DNA of 64,000 nt, from contig SUUT01000002.1 in assembly GCA_015062385.1 (NCBI GenBank), positions 83,059 through 147,058 on the forward strand. The letters are read 5' to 3'. A program made the translations under genes and the position numbers. Below, one piece after another: positions 40,254 to 49,786 of this stretch. Position 1 is the stretch's first letter, and the number at the start of each line of letters is the position of its first letter. The notes beneath the pieces were generated by a model. That model had not been told where the DNA came from. It did not search any database and saw nothing but the letters and a program-made list of their open reading frames with translations. This DNA is from Alphaproteobacteria bacterium (GTDB lineage: Bacteria > Pseudomonadota > Alphaproteobacteria > CAAHEQ01 > UBA3637).

Positions 40254-40899
40254 TATAAATTTCTCCTTTCGAAGTCATTGAGATGGGTGGTTCTTTATAA
40301 AAACCTTTTAATATTAATTCCGGAGTGCTAAATGTTTTTTTGTTTGTATCATACAAACAAGAAACACAACCACAATTACCGATTTGAATGGATGTTTGCA
40401 ATTGTGTCAAAAACAAATTGGTAATAATTCGCCCGTGAGAAACAATTAAAATATGTTCTTCTGTGCAATTTTCCAATGTTTGATTTAAGTATGTTAAAAC
40501 CCGTTTTTCTGCCTGATTCCACGTTTCTCCATTTGGCATAGAAAGATTAAATCGGTTTGGATTGTTTTTATCATACATATCGTGTAAAAGCCGAGCATAT
40601 TGCAAAGAGATAAATTGTTTGTTTTTACCTTCACAAATTCCGTATGAAAGCTCTTTTAATGCAGGATTAATCATTATCGGTACATTCAGAAAAGAATTGA
40701 TAATATCAGCCGTTTGTATTGCTCGTTTAAGTGAACTGCTTAAAATACGATTAATTGGGTACTTCTCTAATTTTTCGGCGGTTAAAAAAGCCTGTTCCCG
40801 ACCGGTTGAATTTAAAGGAATATCAGTCCAGCCTTGTAATTTTCCGGCAATATTCCAATCGGTTTCCCCATGACGTAAAAAATAAAGTTTTTTATACAT
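40243..40899 (-). CDS. Histidine phosphatase (phosphoglycerate mutase-like)
   Basis: 'LYFLRHGETDWNIAGKLQGWTDIPLNSTGREQA', 'ILIVSHGRI'. Confidence 0.92.
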   Translation of the reverse strand: MYKKLYFLRHGETDWNIAGKLQGWTDIPLNSTGREQAFLTAEKLEKYPINRILSSSLKRAIQTADIINSFLNVPIMINPALKELSYGICEGKNKQFISLQYARLLHDMYDKNNPNRFNLSMPNGETWNQAEKRVLTYLNQTLENCTEEHILIVSHGRIITNLFLTQLQTSIQIGNCGCVSCLYDTNKKTFSTPELILKGFYKEPPISMTSKGEIYNDI

Positions 40900-40995
40900 C
40901 TGATATTCCTTTTAGTATATATTTTATTCAATTATAAAAAAATATCCTTAATTTTTCGTTAAGAATATTTTTTTTAATTTATATAGCATTATGTA

Positions 40996-41442
40996 CTATT
41001 CCCCATATCGAATTTCCCAGCCATCACCATATGGATTAAAAGGACTGTCATCAAGATAAGGATTCCCTGCCCCATATGGATTATTGATACTATCTATGGA
41101 ATATTCACTACCATATCGACCATAGGGATTAGCAATAGAATCCGGATCATACGGATTACTGTTTAAGTTTCCCCGAAAATTCCCGGCAGAATCATAAAGT
41201 TTTGGTGAATTTGAACTATCCCCGTATGGATCCAAAATGGATGTATCATCAAATTGATTGCCAAATTCACCATAAGGATTTTTAATGCTATTCGGAGAAT
41301 ATATACTGCCATATTGTCCGTACGGATTGCTGATCGAGTTAATGTGATATGGATTAACGGTAAATTGTCCTAAATAACGGGCTGTTGCCGTACCGGAAAA
41401 AAGACATATAATTACAATAAAAATAACGAGGTGTTTTTTCAT
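40996..41442 (-). CDS. Secreted NPYG-repeat protein, unknown function
   Basis: Signal peptide; repeated 'NPYGxYGSxYSxxSIxNPYG' units. Confidence 0.7.
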   Translation of the reverse strand: MKKHLVIFIVIICLFSGTATARYLGQFTVNPYHINSISNPYGQYGSIYSPNSIKNPYGEFGNQFDDTSILDPYGDSSNSPKLYDSAGNFRGNLNSNPYDPDSIANPYGRYGSEYSIDSINNPYGAGNPYLDDSPFNPYGDGWEIRYGE

Positions 41443-41579
41443 GGAATATCCTCCTGATGGTTTGTAAATGTATTCTTCTCTTATTTAATTATCCCTCCTT
41501 ATTTAGAAACAAACAAGTACAAAGATTCATTTTTTGTTCTTTTTTTTGTGTTTTTTTTAGAGACCACACGCATAGGTTG

Positions 41580-42371
41580 TTATTTTTGTTTTTGAGGTTT
41601 AGAAAAATGATTTTTAGACCGATTTAATCGCCTTTTTGTTTTTTGGGGACGAATCCCTCGCACAATTAAACCAATCATAATTCCCAACATCACATAACAT
41701 GTTAAACATTCGGCAACTAAAATCATTTTTGAAAAATACGAAATCGGAATAAAATCACCAAAACCGACTGTTGTCATTGTAATAACCGTAAAATAAAGGG
41801 CGTTATAAATATCATGAGAATCATAAAAAGAAATACGTTTATTTAACATATCCTCGCTGGCAGAAATAACGGGGTTATCTGGTATTCGGAATAAAAAATT
41901 GATTAAAGTAAACAAAACAATTAATTGAACAAAGAAACGAAAGAAAATAAAAACTTCTTTATGAGTTACATACTGTCGGGGAGATAAAAAAGATTTCATT
42001 TGTTTGATAAATATGGTAATTTGATAAACAGTAAACGGTAATAAAAAAATACCTGTTATGAAACGAACGGATTCTAAATGTGTAAACGGAGCATATATAC
42101 CGGCAATACAGGCAACAGCATATAAATTGACCGGTTCAGAAATAATCGTGAATGACTTACTTATCCGTTTGGGCAGAATTCGCAATAACAGAACATATCC
42201 ACCGGACAATAATAAACCACTGATTAACGGAAAGATAATATATTGTAAAATCAAGGTATCCGTTAATGTATAAATTGCTTTCGGATAAATCAAAATAATT
42301 GTTTCTAAAAAAAGCAATCCGATAAAGAAAAATAACAAAAACGACATGGTGTATTTGATTAAAATTTGCAT
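41580..42371 (-). CDS. Potassium channel family protein
   Basis: Selectivity filter 'TMTTVGFGDF' between TM helices. Confidence 0.88.
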   Translation of the reverse strand: MQILIKYTMSFLLFFFIGLLFLETIILIYPKAIYTLTDTLILQYIIFPLISGLLLSGGYVLLLRILPKRISKSFTIISEPVNLYAVACIAGIYAPFTHLESVRFITGIFLLPFTVYQITIFIKQMKSFLSPRQYVTHKEVFIFFRFFVQLIVLFTLINFLFRIPDNPVISASEDMLNKRISFYDSHDIYNALYFTVITMTTVGFGDFIPISYFSKMILVAECLTCYVMLGIMIGLIVRGIRPQKTKRRLNRSKNHFSKPQKQK

Positions 42372-42527
42372 TCTTTCCCCCTATATTCTATTTATGTAGA
42401 AAATATTTATTTAAAATCAACAAGAAAAAAGAATATTTTTTATTATCAAATAATTATTTATCACTTTTAATGTAGAAATTAAAAAAGCCTCTCCAAGTTG
42501 GCTACGGCTTTCTACACATAAAAAAAA

Positions 42528-42547
42528 CCTCTTTAAAACAAAAGAGG
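42528..42547 (-). terminator. Terminator downstream of tRNA-Val
   Basis: Minus strand CCTCTTttgttttAAAGAGG followed by TTTTTTTT. Confidence 0.65.
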
Positions 42548-42555
42548 ATTTTGTA

Positions 42556-42630
42556 TGGTGGGTGTGACAGGGATTGAACCTGTGACCCCTACCGTGTGAA
42601 GGTAATGCTCTCCCGCTGAGCTACACACCC
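42556..42630 (-). tRNA. tRNA-Val (anticodon CAC)
   Basis: Reverse complement GGGTGTGTAGCTCAGCGGGAGAGCATTACCTTCACACGGTAGGGGTCACAGGTTCAATCCCTGTCACACCCACCA. Confidence 0.96.
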
Positions 42631-42703
42631 ATCAAAACAATAGAACTTATATCAAAAACAATCTCAGTTGTCAATAAAAAATTAAAAATACGTTGATTTT
42701 TGT

Positions 42704-42732
42704 TTGACATCAGTTATTTCCTTGCGTAAAGT
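42704..42732 (+). promoter_or_regulatory. Probable sigma70 promoter for the Stealth-family gene
   Basis: TTGACA-17 bp-TAAAGT. Confidence 0.5.
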
Positions 42733-42752
42733 ATCAAAACAAGGAAATAAAA

Positions 42753-43775
42753 ATGAAGTTACCGGATAAATCAAAAAAAATTTTAGCAACCCTCGGTTGT
42801 TTGTTGGTTTTAACAATCGGCTATATATGGTTTTATTTTAACAAAGTAAATGAAGTAGATTATCCTGTTGATATGGTTTATTTATGGGTTAATGGACACG
42901 ATGAAGAATGGCAAAAAAAGAAAGAGTTTTGGCAAGCTCAGTATGGAAAATTATCGGATAATGCTATTAATAAAGCTCGCTTTCGTCAGTTTGATGAGTT
43001 AAAATACAGCCTACGTTCAATCGAAAAAAATTTACCCTGGTTACGTTATATTTTTATTGTGACAGATAATCAAACACCGGAATGGCTGAATACAAATCAT
43101 CCCAAAATAAAAATGGTTAATCATATGGATATTTTTCCTGAAAGTGCTTTGCCAACCTTTAATTCTGTCGCCATTGAAACCCGCTTACCCTATATTGATG
43201 AGTTAGCAGAACATTTTTTATTTGCTAACGATGATAATTATGTGCGTGTACCATTAAATAAAAGTTTTTTCTTTGATAAAAACGGAAATCCAAATGTTTT
43301 TGTAAAATTTAAAAAGAAAACGTCAGATAAAAACATGTGGTTATCTCAAATTAAAAAAGCACATGAATTGGTTGCATCAAAATATCCGCTTGATTATGCA
43401 GTTACGCCATCACACAATATTGATGCTTATAGAAAATCTTATTTTTTGGATACAATTAATGAATTTAAAGAAGAATTTTATAAAACAACACATTCTAAAT
43501 TTCGGCAACCGACAGATGTTCAACGAATTATTGTTTCTTTAACTGATAACATGAAAAACAGAACAAATATTTTTGATAAATCAGATTATCGTCATTTTCC
43601 ACCAACTTGCAATAAGGCTTTTTCATTGATTTCTCGAGATTTTTTAACATTAGACGAAGAAATGCCATGCTTATTTTGTTTGAATGATTTTGAGGGAAAA
43701 ACAGACAGGGAAATATTAATAACATTAAAAATTTTAGAATGTTTATTTCCTGAAAAATCAACATTTGAAAAATAA
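42753..43775 (+). CDS. Stealth-family sugar-phosphate transferase (capsule-type)
   Basis: 'VDMVYLWVNGHDEEWQKKKEFW' (CR1-like), 'RFRQFDELKYSLRSIEKNLPWLRYIFIVTDNQTPEWLN...PTFNSVAIETRLPYIDELAEHFLFANDDNYV' (CR2-like); N-terminal TM helix. Confidence 0.85.
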   Translation: MKLPDKSKKILATLGCLLVLTIGYIWFYFNKVNEVDYPVDMVYLWVNGHDEEWQKKKEFWQAQYGKLSDNAINKARFRQFDELKYSLRSIEKNLPWLRYIFIVTDNQTPEWLNTNHPKIKMVNHMDIFPESALPTFNSVAIETRLPYIDELAEHFLFANDDNYVRVPLNKSFFFDKNGNPNVFVKFKKKTSDKNMWLSQIKKAHELVASKYPLDYAVTPSHNIDAYRKSYFLDTINEFKEEFYKTTHSKFRQPTDVQRIIVSLTDNMKNRTNIFDKSDYRHFPPTCNKAFSLISRDFLTLDEEMPCLFCLNDFEGKTDREILITLKILECLFPEKSTFEK

Positions 43776-43868
43776 ATTAAAAATCTGTTTTATAATGCTT
43801 GATTTTTAATGATGTATCAGTTATGATAATGCCAGTTTTATGTTTTGTTATTTAATATGAGGAAAAAA

Positions 43869-46475
43869 ATGTCAAAATACAAGGAAACCAGAAAACTAGA
43901 CGATAAATTCAATTCGGAAGCTATGGAGGAACGCAGTATTCGTTTTTGGGAAGAAAACAACGTTTATCAATATGATAAAACAGCTTCTCGTGAAAATACA
44001 TTTGTTGTGGATACCCCTCCTCCAACTGTGTCGGGGTCTTTGCATATCGGGCATATTTTTTCATACACACAAACAGATGTAATGGTTCGGTATAATCGTA
44101 TGCTTGGCAAATCCATTTTTTACCCAATTGGATGGGATGATAACGGCTTGCCGACAGAACGTCGTGTTCAAAATTATTTTAATATTGCATGTAATCCTAA
44201 TGTGCCGTATGATCCTGATTTTAAACCAATTCATGACCCTAAATCAAAAGAACCACGCAAAGATGTTTCTCGTCAAAATTTTATTGAAGCATGTGATGAA
44301 TTAGTTGTAAATGATGAAAAAATTTTCGAAGATATTTTCCGACACATCGGTCATTCCTATGATTGGAGTTTAAAATACGCAACTATTGATAAAAAGTCAC
44401 GTCGGGAAGCTCAAAAATCATTTTTAGATTTAGTTCATCGGGGATTAGCCAAATCCGTTGAAGCTCCGACTATGTGGGATGTAACGTTCCAATCAGCTGT
44501 TGCACAAGCTGAAATTGAAGACAGAGAAACAGCCGGTTTCTTCCACGATATTCATTTCGGTGTAGAAGGTTCCGATACAAAATTTACCATTGCAACAACT
44601 CGTCCGGAATTTTTGCCGGCTTGTATTGCGGTTGTTGCTCATCCGGATGATGAACGCTATAAACCTTTCTTTGGTAAAAAAGCCATTGTGCCGTTGTTTG
44701 ACATTCCTGTTCCGATTGTGCCGTCTGAACATGCTGAAATGGACAAAGGAACCGGTATTATGATGGTTTGTACATTCGGGGATGCTGCTGACGTCGCTTG
44801 GTGGAAAAAATCCGGTTTGCCGATTAAACAAATTATCGGTTTGGACGGTCGTTTAATGGATATTGAATACGGCAAAGGTAATTTTGTGTCTTTAAATGCC
44901 GAAAAAGCTGTCTCTTATTATGAACAAATCAAAGGATTAAAAGTTAAAGATGCTCGGGCTAAAATTGTTGAATTCTTGCGGGAAAGTGGTGATTTGGTCG
45001 GCGAACCGAAACCGTTAATGCATCCGGTTAAATTCTATGAAAAAGGATCTGTTCCTTTGGAATTTGTTTCTTCTCGTCAATGGTTTGTTTCTATTTTAAA
45101 TTTAAAAAATGAATTATTGGATATGGGTCGCAAAATTAAATGGACTCCAGCACACATGCAATCTCGTTATGAAGCTTGGGTTGAAGGGTTAAATCAAGAT
45201 TGGTGTATTTCCCGTCAACGCTTTTTCGGAGTTCCCTTCCCTGTTTGGTATAAAATTAATGAAAAAGGTGTTATTGATTATGATTCTCCGATATATCCGT
45301 CTGTTGATGAATTACCGATTGATCCGATGATTGCCGTTCCTGCCGGATATACGGAAGAACAACGCAATCAGCCAAACGGTTTTGTCGGAGATAAAGATAT
45401 TATGGATACTTGGGCAACCAGTTCATTAACCCCTCAAATTGCCATGGCTCATGCACCGGCAGGACATCATTTGTCTATGCCGTTTGATATTCGTCCACAA
45501 GCACATGATATTATTCGCACATGGGCATTTTATACGATTATGAAATCTTATGCACATGAGGGCAAAGAACCATGGAATGAAGCATTAATCAGTGGATTTA
45601 TTTTGGATCCGGACAGAAAGAAAATGAGTAAATCCAAAGGAAACGTTATTACCCCTATGGATTTGTTGGTTAAGCATTCAGCAGACGCTGTTCGTTATTG
45701 GGCAAGTCGGGCTAAATTGGGAATGGATACAGCTTTTGAAGAACAAATTATGGAGCAAGGTCGTAAATTAAGCATGAAAATCTTCAATGCTGCAAAATTT
45801 GTATTTATGATGGTTGAAAAATCGGGTATTGATTTGTCTGTTGATTATCATAAAAATATTACAGAAGCAGAAGATAAGGCCTGGATTGCTCATTTGTCAG
45901 ATGTGATTGCTACTGCAAATAAATCTTTTGAAATCAATGACTATGCTTTTGCTCTTGAAGTAACTGAAAAATGTTTCTGGGATTTCTGTGACAACTATTT
46001 GGAATTGGTCAAAGGACGTGCTTACAGTGAAAATCCGATTTCTGCCGTTTCTTCACTTATGTTGACGATTGATGTTTTAATGCGCTTATTTGCACCATTT
46101 TTGAGCTTTACAACAGAAGAAGTTTGGCAATCTCGTCCGTGGGGAACAAGTGATGTTTCCGTTCACAAAGAATCTTTTCCGACTGTTGCCGAATTAAAGG
46201 ATGTATCAGGAGATGAAGCCGTTTATGCAAAATCCGTTTTATTGATTAATTTAATTCGGAAACAAAAAGCAGAAGAAAAACGGTCAGTTAAAACACCGAT
46301 TTTAGAACTGGTTGTTTCAGCTTCTGAAAAAGATATTCCGTTATTAAAACAATCTCAATCAGATATTATCAATGCCGGAAATATTAAAGACAACAACATT
46401 TCTTATGCTGTTGGCAATGAATTAGCACTAACAACCTGCATTTTCGGAGAAGATGAAAAAAAAGTAAAAGCCTAA
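43869..46475 (+). CDS. valS: Valyl-tRNA synthetase
   Basis: 'PPPTVSGSLHIGHIFSYTQTDVMVRYNRMLGKSIFYPIGWDDNGLPTERRVQNYF', 'KMSKSKGN'; start at internal MSKYKE. Confidence 0.96.
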   Translation: MSKYKETRKLDDKFNSEAMEERSIRFWEENNVYQYDKTASRENTFVVDTPPPTVSGSLHIGHIFSYTQTDVMVRYNRMLGKSIFYPIGWDDNGLPTERRVQNYFNIACNPNVPYDPDFKPIHDPKSKEPRKDVSRQNFIEACDELVVNDEKIFEDIFRHIGHSYDWSLKYATIDKKSRREAQKSFLDLVHRGLAKSVEAPTMWDVTFQSAVAQAEIEDRETAGFFHDIHFGVEGSDTKFTIATTRPEFLPACIAVVAHPDDERYKPFFGKKAIVPLFDIPVPIVPSEHAEMDKGTGIMMVCTFGDAADVAWWKKSGLPIKQIIGLDGRLMDIEYGKGNFVSLNAEKAVSYYEQIKGLKVKDARAKIVEFLRESGDLVGEPKPLMHPVKFYEKGSVPLEFVSSRQWFVSILNLKNELLDMGRKIKWTPAHMQSRYEAWVEGLNQDWCISRQRFFGVPFPVWYKINEKGVIDYDSPIYPSVDELPIDPMIAVPAGYTEEQRNQPNGFVGDKDIMDTWATSSLTPQIAMAHAPAGHHLSMPFDIRPQAHDIIRTWAFYTIMKSYAHEGKEPWNEALISGFILDPDRKKMSKSKGNVITPMDLLVKHSADAVRYWASRAKLGMDTAFEEQIMEQGRKLSMKIFNAAKFVFMMVEKSGIDLSVDYHKNITEAEDKAWIAHLSDVIATANKSFEINDYAFALEVTEKCFWDFCDNYLELVKGRAYSENPISAVSSLMLTIDVLMRLFAPFLSFTTEEVWQSRPWGTSDVSVHKESFPTVAELKDVSGDEAVYAKSVLLINLIRKQKAEEKRSVKTPILELVVSASEKDIPLLKQSQSDIINAGNIKDNNISYAVGNELALTTCIFGEDEKKVKA

Positions 46476-46493
46476 TCAGATTTTAATTATAAT

Positions 46494-46530
46494 AAAACGG
46501 TGAGAGACAAAGAGTCAATCACCGTTTTTT
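46494..46530. terminator. Bidirectional terminator between convergent valS and pilin-like gene
   Basis: AAAACGGTGAgagacaaagagtcaaTCACCGTTTTTT. Confidence 0.75.
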
Positions 46531-46546
46531 ATTGAAAACAAATACC

Positions 46547-47932
46547 CTACTCTGTTAAGCAATAATCCACAACCTTATGAAGTTTAAAATTCATACTGCC
46601 GCAGTTATTATCACATTCATTATCCCAAAATTGAATGGTTATATCTGCCAAGCCATTAAATGTAAAATATTTAATCGGTTGATTTCTTAATGCATTTGTT
46701 ACTTGTTTAGTTGTTCCAACATTATATCCCTCACCATTTCCCACAAAATCAGAATCTTTATTAATAATATATCCTAAATTTTTTGTACCCTCAAATACAT
46801 ATGTTGCAAAACCGACCCGCTTCGTCTTACAATTATAATAATGGTATCCATCAACCCATTCAAAATAATATGTCCCTTTTAGTTTACCTAAGTTATTTGT
46901 TGTAATACGGCACTCCCAAACAGAACTATTAATTCCGGTTGAAGCAATATCCATTTCAACCACATCTTCTGTTTTACAAACACATTCGCCATTTTGATTG
47001 GGTTCTAATTCATATTTTGATGTATCACAATAACACACACATGTTTCCCCATCCTGAATCTGTCCCGTTGGACAAGATGTTGCACACGGCGTACACATTT
47101 TTGTTATTGCATCCCAATGTATTTTATCTGTCGGACAAGATTCACACATATTGTTTGTTCCGCATACCGGAGTCGGATTAGCACAATCATCATTCGTTAA
47201 GCATTCCACACACTTTTCATCTTTCCAAATCGGAGAGAAATCCGGACAGCGACACATTACTTCATCTTCAAACCATTCTTTGGGAGGATAACATCGTTCA
47301 CAATTATCCCCGAACTCATATTCATGCCGACAAATACATCCGTATGTACCGTCTTCTTTTTGTCGCCATACCATTTTATCGGGGCAGGTTTCCGGTTCAA
47401 TATTTGGATTATCTATATCCGGCAGATTCGAACTCCCGCTTCCGCTATTTCCGCCCCCATTTCCTCCGCCAAAGTGAGAACCGGATTCAAATGTCGGTGT
47501 TGCATCAAAGGAAAATACCATGCTTGTTTTATTGTTTGGGTTTCCACACGTTTTTGTTAAAATTGAAATACCCATATCATTCAATATACCTTCCTTTTGA
47601 AAGAGCTTTTCACAAATTTTATGTGTCATCTTAAATGCCGTTACCTGATAATTGCCGTCAACCAATTTAACCATAGACTTTTTATCATCCGGCGTATATT
47701 CGGAAAGTGCTGACTTAATAAATCGATTGACTTCTAAGGCATGTGAAGCCCGAGAATCTGTTTGTGCCAATGTTTTGGCTTTTCCGAGAACATCCTGCAC
47801 TTTGCCGGCTTGATAAGCCGTTAACGCATATTGATAGGTTGCAACACCCCCAACGGATAATACCCCGATAATTGCCAGAACCCCCAGCATTTCCACCATT
47901 GAACGACCAAGTTCATTTATTTTAGTTTGCAT
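46547..47932 (-). CDS. Prepilin-like Cys-rich surface protein (461 aa)
   Basis: 'GRSMVEMLGVLAIIGVLSVGGVATYQYALTAYQAGKVQDVLGKAKTLAQTDSRASHALEVNRF' shared with the 737-aa protein; different C-terminal domain. Confidence 0.8.
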   Translation of the reverse strand: MQTKINELGRSMVEMLGVLAIIGVLSVGGVATYQYALTAYQAGKVQDVLGKAKTLAQTDSRASHALEVNRFIKSALSEYTPDDKKSMVKLVDGNYQVTAFKMTHKICEKLFQKEGILNDMGISILTKTCGNPNNKTSMVFSFDATPTFESGSHFGGGNGGGNSGSGSSNLPDIDNPNIEPETCPDKMVWRQKEDGTYGCICRHEYEFGDNCERCYPPKEWFEDEVMCRCPDFSPIWKDEKCVECLTNDDCANPTPVCGTNNMCESCPTDKIHWDAITKMCTPCATSCPTGQIQDGETCVCYCDTSKYELEPNQNGECVCKTEDVVEMDIASTGINSSVWECRITTNNLGKLKGTYYFEWVDGYHYYNCKTKRVGFATYVFEGTKNLGYIINKDSDFVGNGEGYNVGTTKQVTNALRNQPIKYFTFNGLADITIQFWDNECDNNCGSMNFKLHKVVDYCLTE

Positions 47933-47970
47933 ATTTTCCTCACATCATAAAGTTGCATTTATGAAATGAT

Positions 47971-48123
47971 TATAAAAAAAGGGACCTTTTTTTCCCTATT
48001 CAAAATAGAAAAATCTGATTTTTACAGAAATGAAAGATTATTGTTTTAATTTAATAAGTTAATTAAAATCAAAAAAAATGCTAAAAAGTGAAAAAAATTG
48101 TTGCATTTATACGTCCCTTTTAT
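47971..48123 (-). repeat. Dispersed ~153-bp element, copy D
   Basis: TATAAAAAAAGGGACCTTTTTTTCCC...GAAAAAAATTGTTGCATTTATACGTCCCTTTTATT; near-identical to copy B ends; 39 bp upstream of the 47932 ATG. Confidence 0.75.
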
Positions 48124-48200
48124 TGCAACCATTCAAATATTACGAAAAGTGAAGAAACAGAAAATTCTTCAAACTTTATTCTTTTAATCTAAATAGAAAA

Positions 48201-49103
48201 TTAAACAGTATAATAATTTCGAATTTGGTTAATCAACTCATCAAAACAACCGGCTGTTTTTTGAATTTGTTCCTGTATTTGAGGGGTTATATTTGCTACA
48301 TCATTTTTTATTTCGGATAAAACATATTCTTTTATTTTTTCTGGCACATTCTCTTTTAATGCCCATTGAATGGTCGCATTATATGTGAATTTCCAAAACC
48401 AAGCCATGTAAGAAACAGCTGTATCAGCAAATGTTTGAATATCGGAAAATAAAACATATTCCCGCTGGATAGCTCTGTTAAATACTTTATCCGATATAAC
48501 CGGTATTTTTGGTTTATTCCGATATGGAATAATAAACGTATAATCCAATATGTTTGATAATGTATCGGCATCCTTAACTAAATAACACACATTTTTAACA
48601 AATTGCTTATCCTTATTGCTTAAAGAATGATATTGTTGATTAACAGTTAACACACTATTTTGAAGAGTATCCGATAATTTTTGAAAACGGGGATGTAAAC
48701 ACAAATCCTTTTCGGACAAATCCAAAAAATCCATATCCGTTTGATCATGAACCAATACAGCACTTAATATGGCAATATCATTCAGTTGATAGGTATCAAT
48801 TAACCATTGCATACCTGCTGCACCATGCTGAAATCCTTCAATTTTGCTACCATCTTCCCTCAACTCAAAGGCCCGTCCGATATCATGCATCAACAAAGCC
48901 AATGAAACTCGTTGTTTATCCTTATCTGATAATTGATGAAATATCGGTTCAGACTGCATTAGTTCTTCACCAACTTTTACAACTTGAAGCGTATGAAAAT
49001 ATTTCAACATTAACCAATCTTTATTTAATGCCGTATAACGTTTATAGTAAATATCAGCAGCTCGAAATACATCTAATACATCCGTATAATAATTAGGCAT
49101 CAA
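48201..49103 (-). CDS. HD domain-containing protein
   Basis: 'SLALLMHDIGRAFELREDGSKIEGFQHGAAG'. Confidence 0.82.
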   Translation of the reverse strand: MMPNYYTDVLDVFRAADIYYKRYTALNKDWLMLKYFHTLQVVKVGEELMQSEPIFHQLSDKDKQRVSLALLMHDIGRAFELREDGSKIEGFQHGAAGMQWLIDTYQLNDIAILSAVLVHDQTDMDFLDLSEKDLCLHPRFQKLSDTLQNSVLTVNQQYHSLSNKDKQFVKNVCYLVKDADTLSNILDYTFIIPYRNKPKIPVISDKVFNRAIQREYVLFSDIQTFADTAVSYMAWFWKFTYNATIQWALKENVPEKIKEYVLSEIKNDVANITPQIQEQIQKTAGCFDELINQIRNYYTV

Positions 49104-49785
49104 CCGTTTCCTTTTGTAAGTATTTTTCCAAATATTCCAACCAATCTGCTAAATTCTGTTCGGCAAAAAAACACCGCAGAAAATCAATCATAATTTTTTC
49201 TCGTTTTTCAGCCTCTGCTCTACCAGATTTTGTTCGCATAGCTTTTTTTAATTTTAATAATTTGTCAAAAAAATGATTGATGGATGAATTACCTTCCCGA
49301 AATAAATTTTTATATTCTGCTTGCGTTAAATCATCTTTGGGAAAAGAATTTTCATCAAATAACGTAATGCCAAAAGCCCCGCCAAATAAAATTGTTCGAG
49401 AAATACCGATTGCCCCCATCGCATCCAATTTATCCGCATCCGATAAAATAGCCTGTTCAATTGTTTTAAATGACGGATTAGCCCCACTGTTTGCAAAAGA
49501 TGATTCTTGTATCGTTTCCAATATTCGACAAACTGTTTTCGCTGATAACGGCAATGTTTTTAAAAATGTTTCCGCCCGTTTTCCGTCCCCACCGAATTTA
49601 TGATCATCCACATCATGCAATAATGCACTCATTTTAACGACAAATACATCCGCAGACGGTTCTGTTTTTAAAATAAAATCTACATTTTTATAAACCCGTT
49701 CCAAATGAGAAAAATCATGTCCGGATGTGTCTTTTTGATGATAATTTTTTACAAATGCTCTTGTTTGTTGCAAAATTTGTTGCAT
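49093..49785 (-). CDS. HD domain-containing phosphohydrolase (YedJ-like)
   Basis: 'SGHDFSHLERVYKNVDFI...KMSALLHDVDDHKF', 'LSDADKLDAMGAIGISRT'. Confidence 0.88.
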   Translation of the reverse strand: MQQILQQTRAFVKNYHQKDTSGHDFSHLERVYKNVDFILKTEPSADVFVVKMSALLHDVDDHKFGGDGKRAETFLKTLPLSAKTVCRILETIQESSFANSGANPSFKTIEQAILSDADKLDAMGAIGISRTILFGGAFGITLFDENSFPKDDLTQAEYKNLFREGNSSINHFFDKLLKLKKAMRTKSGRAEAEKREKIMIDFLRCFFAEQNLADWLEYLEKYLQKETVDA

Positions 49786-49786
49786 A

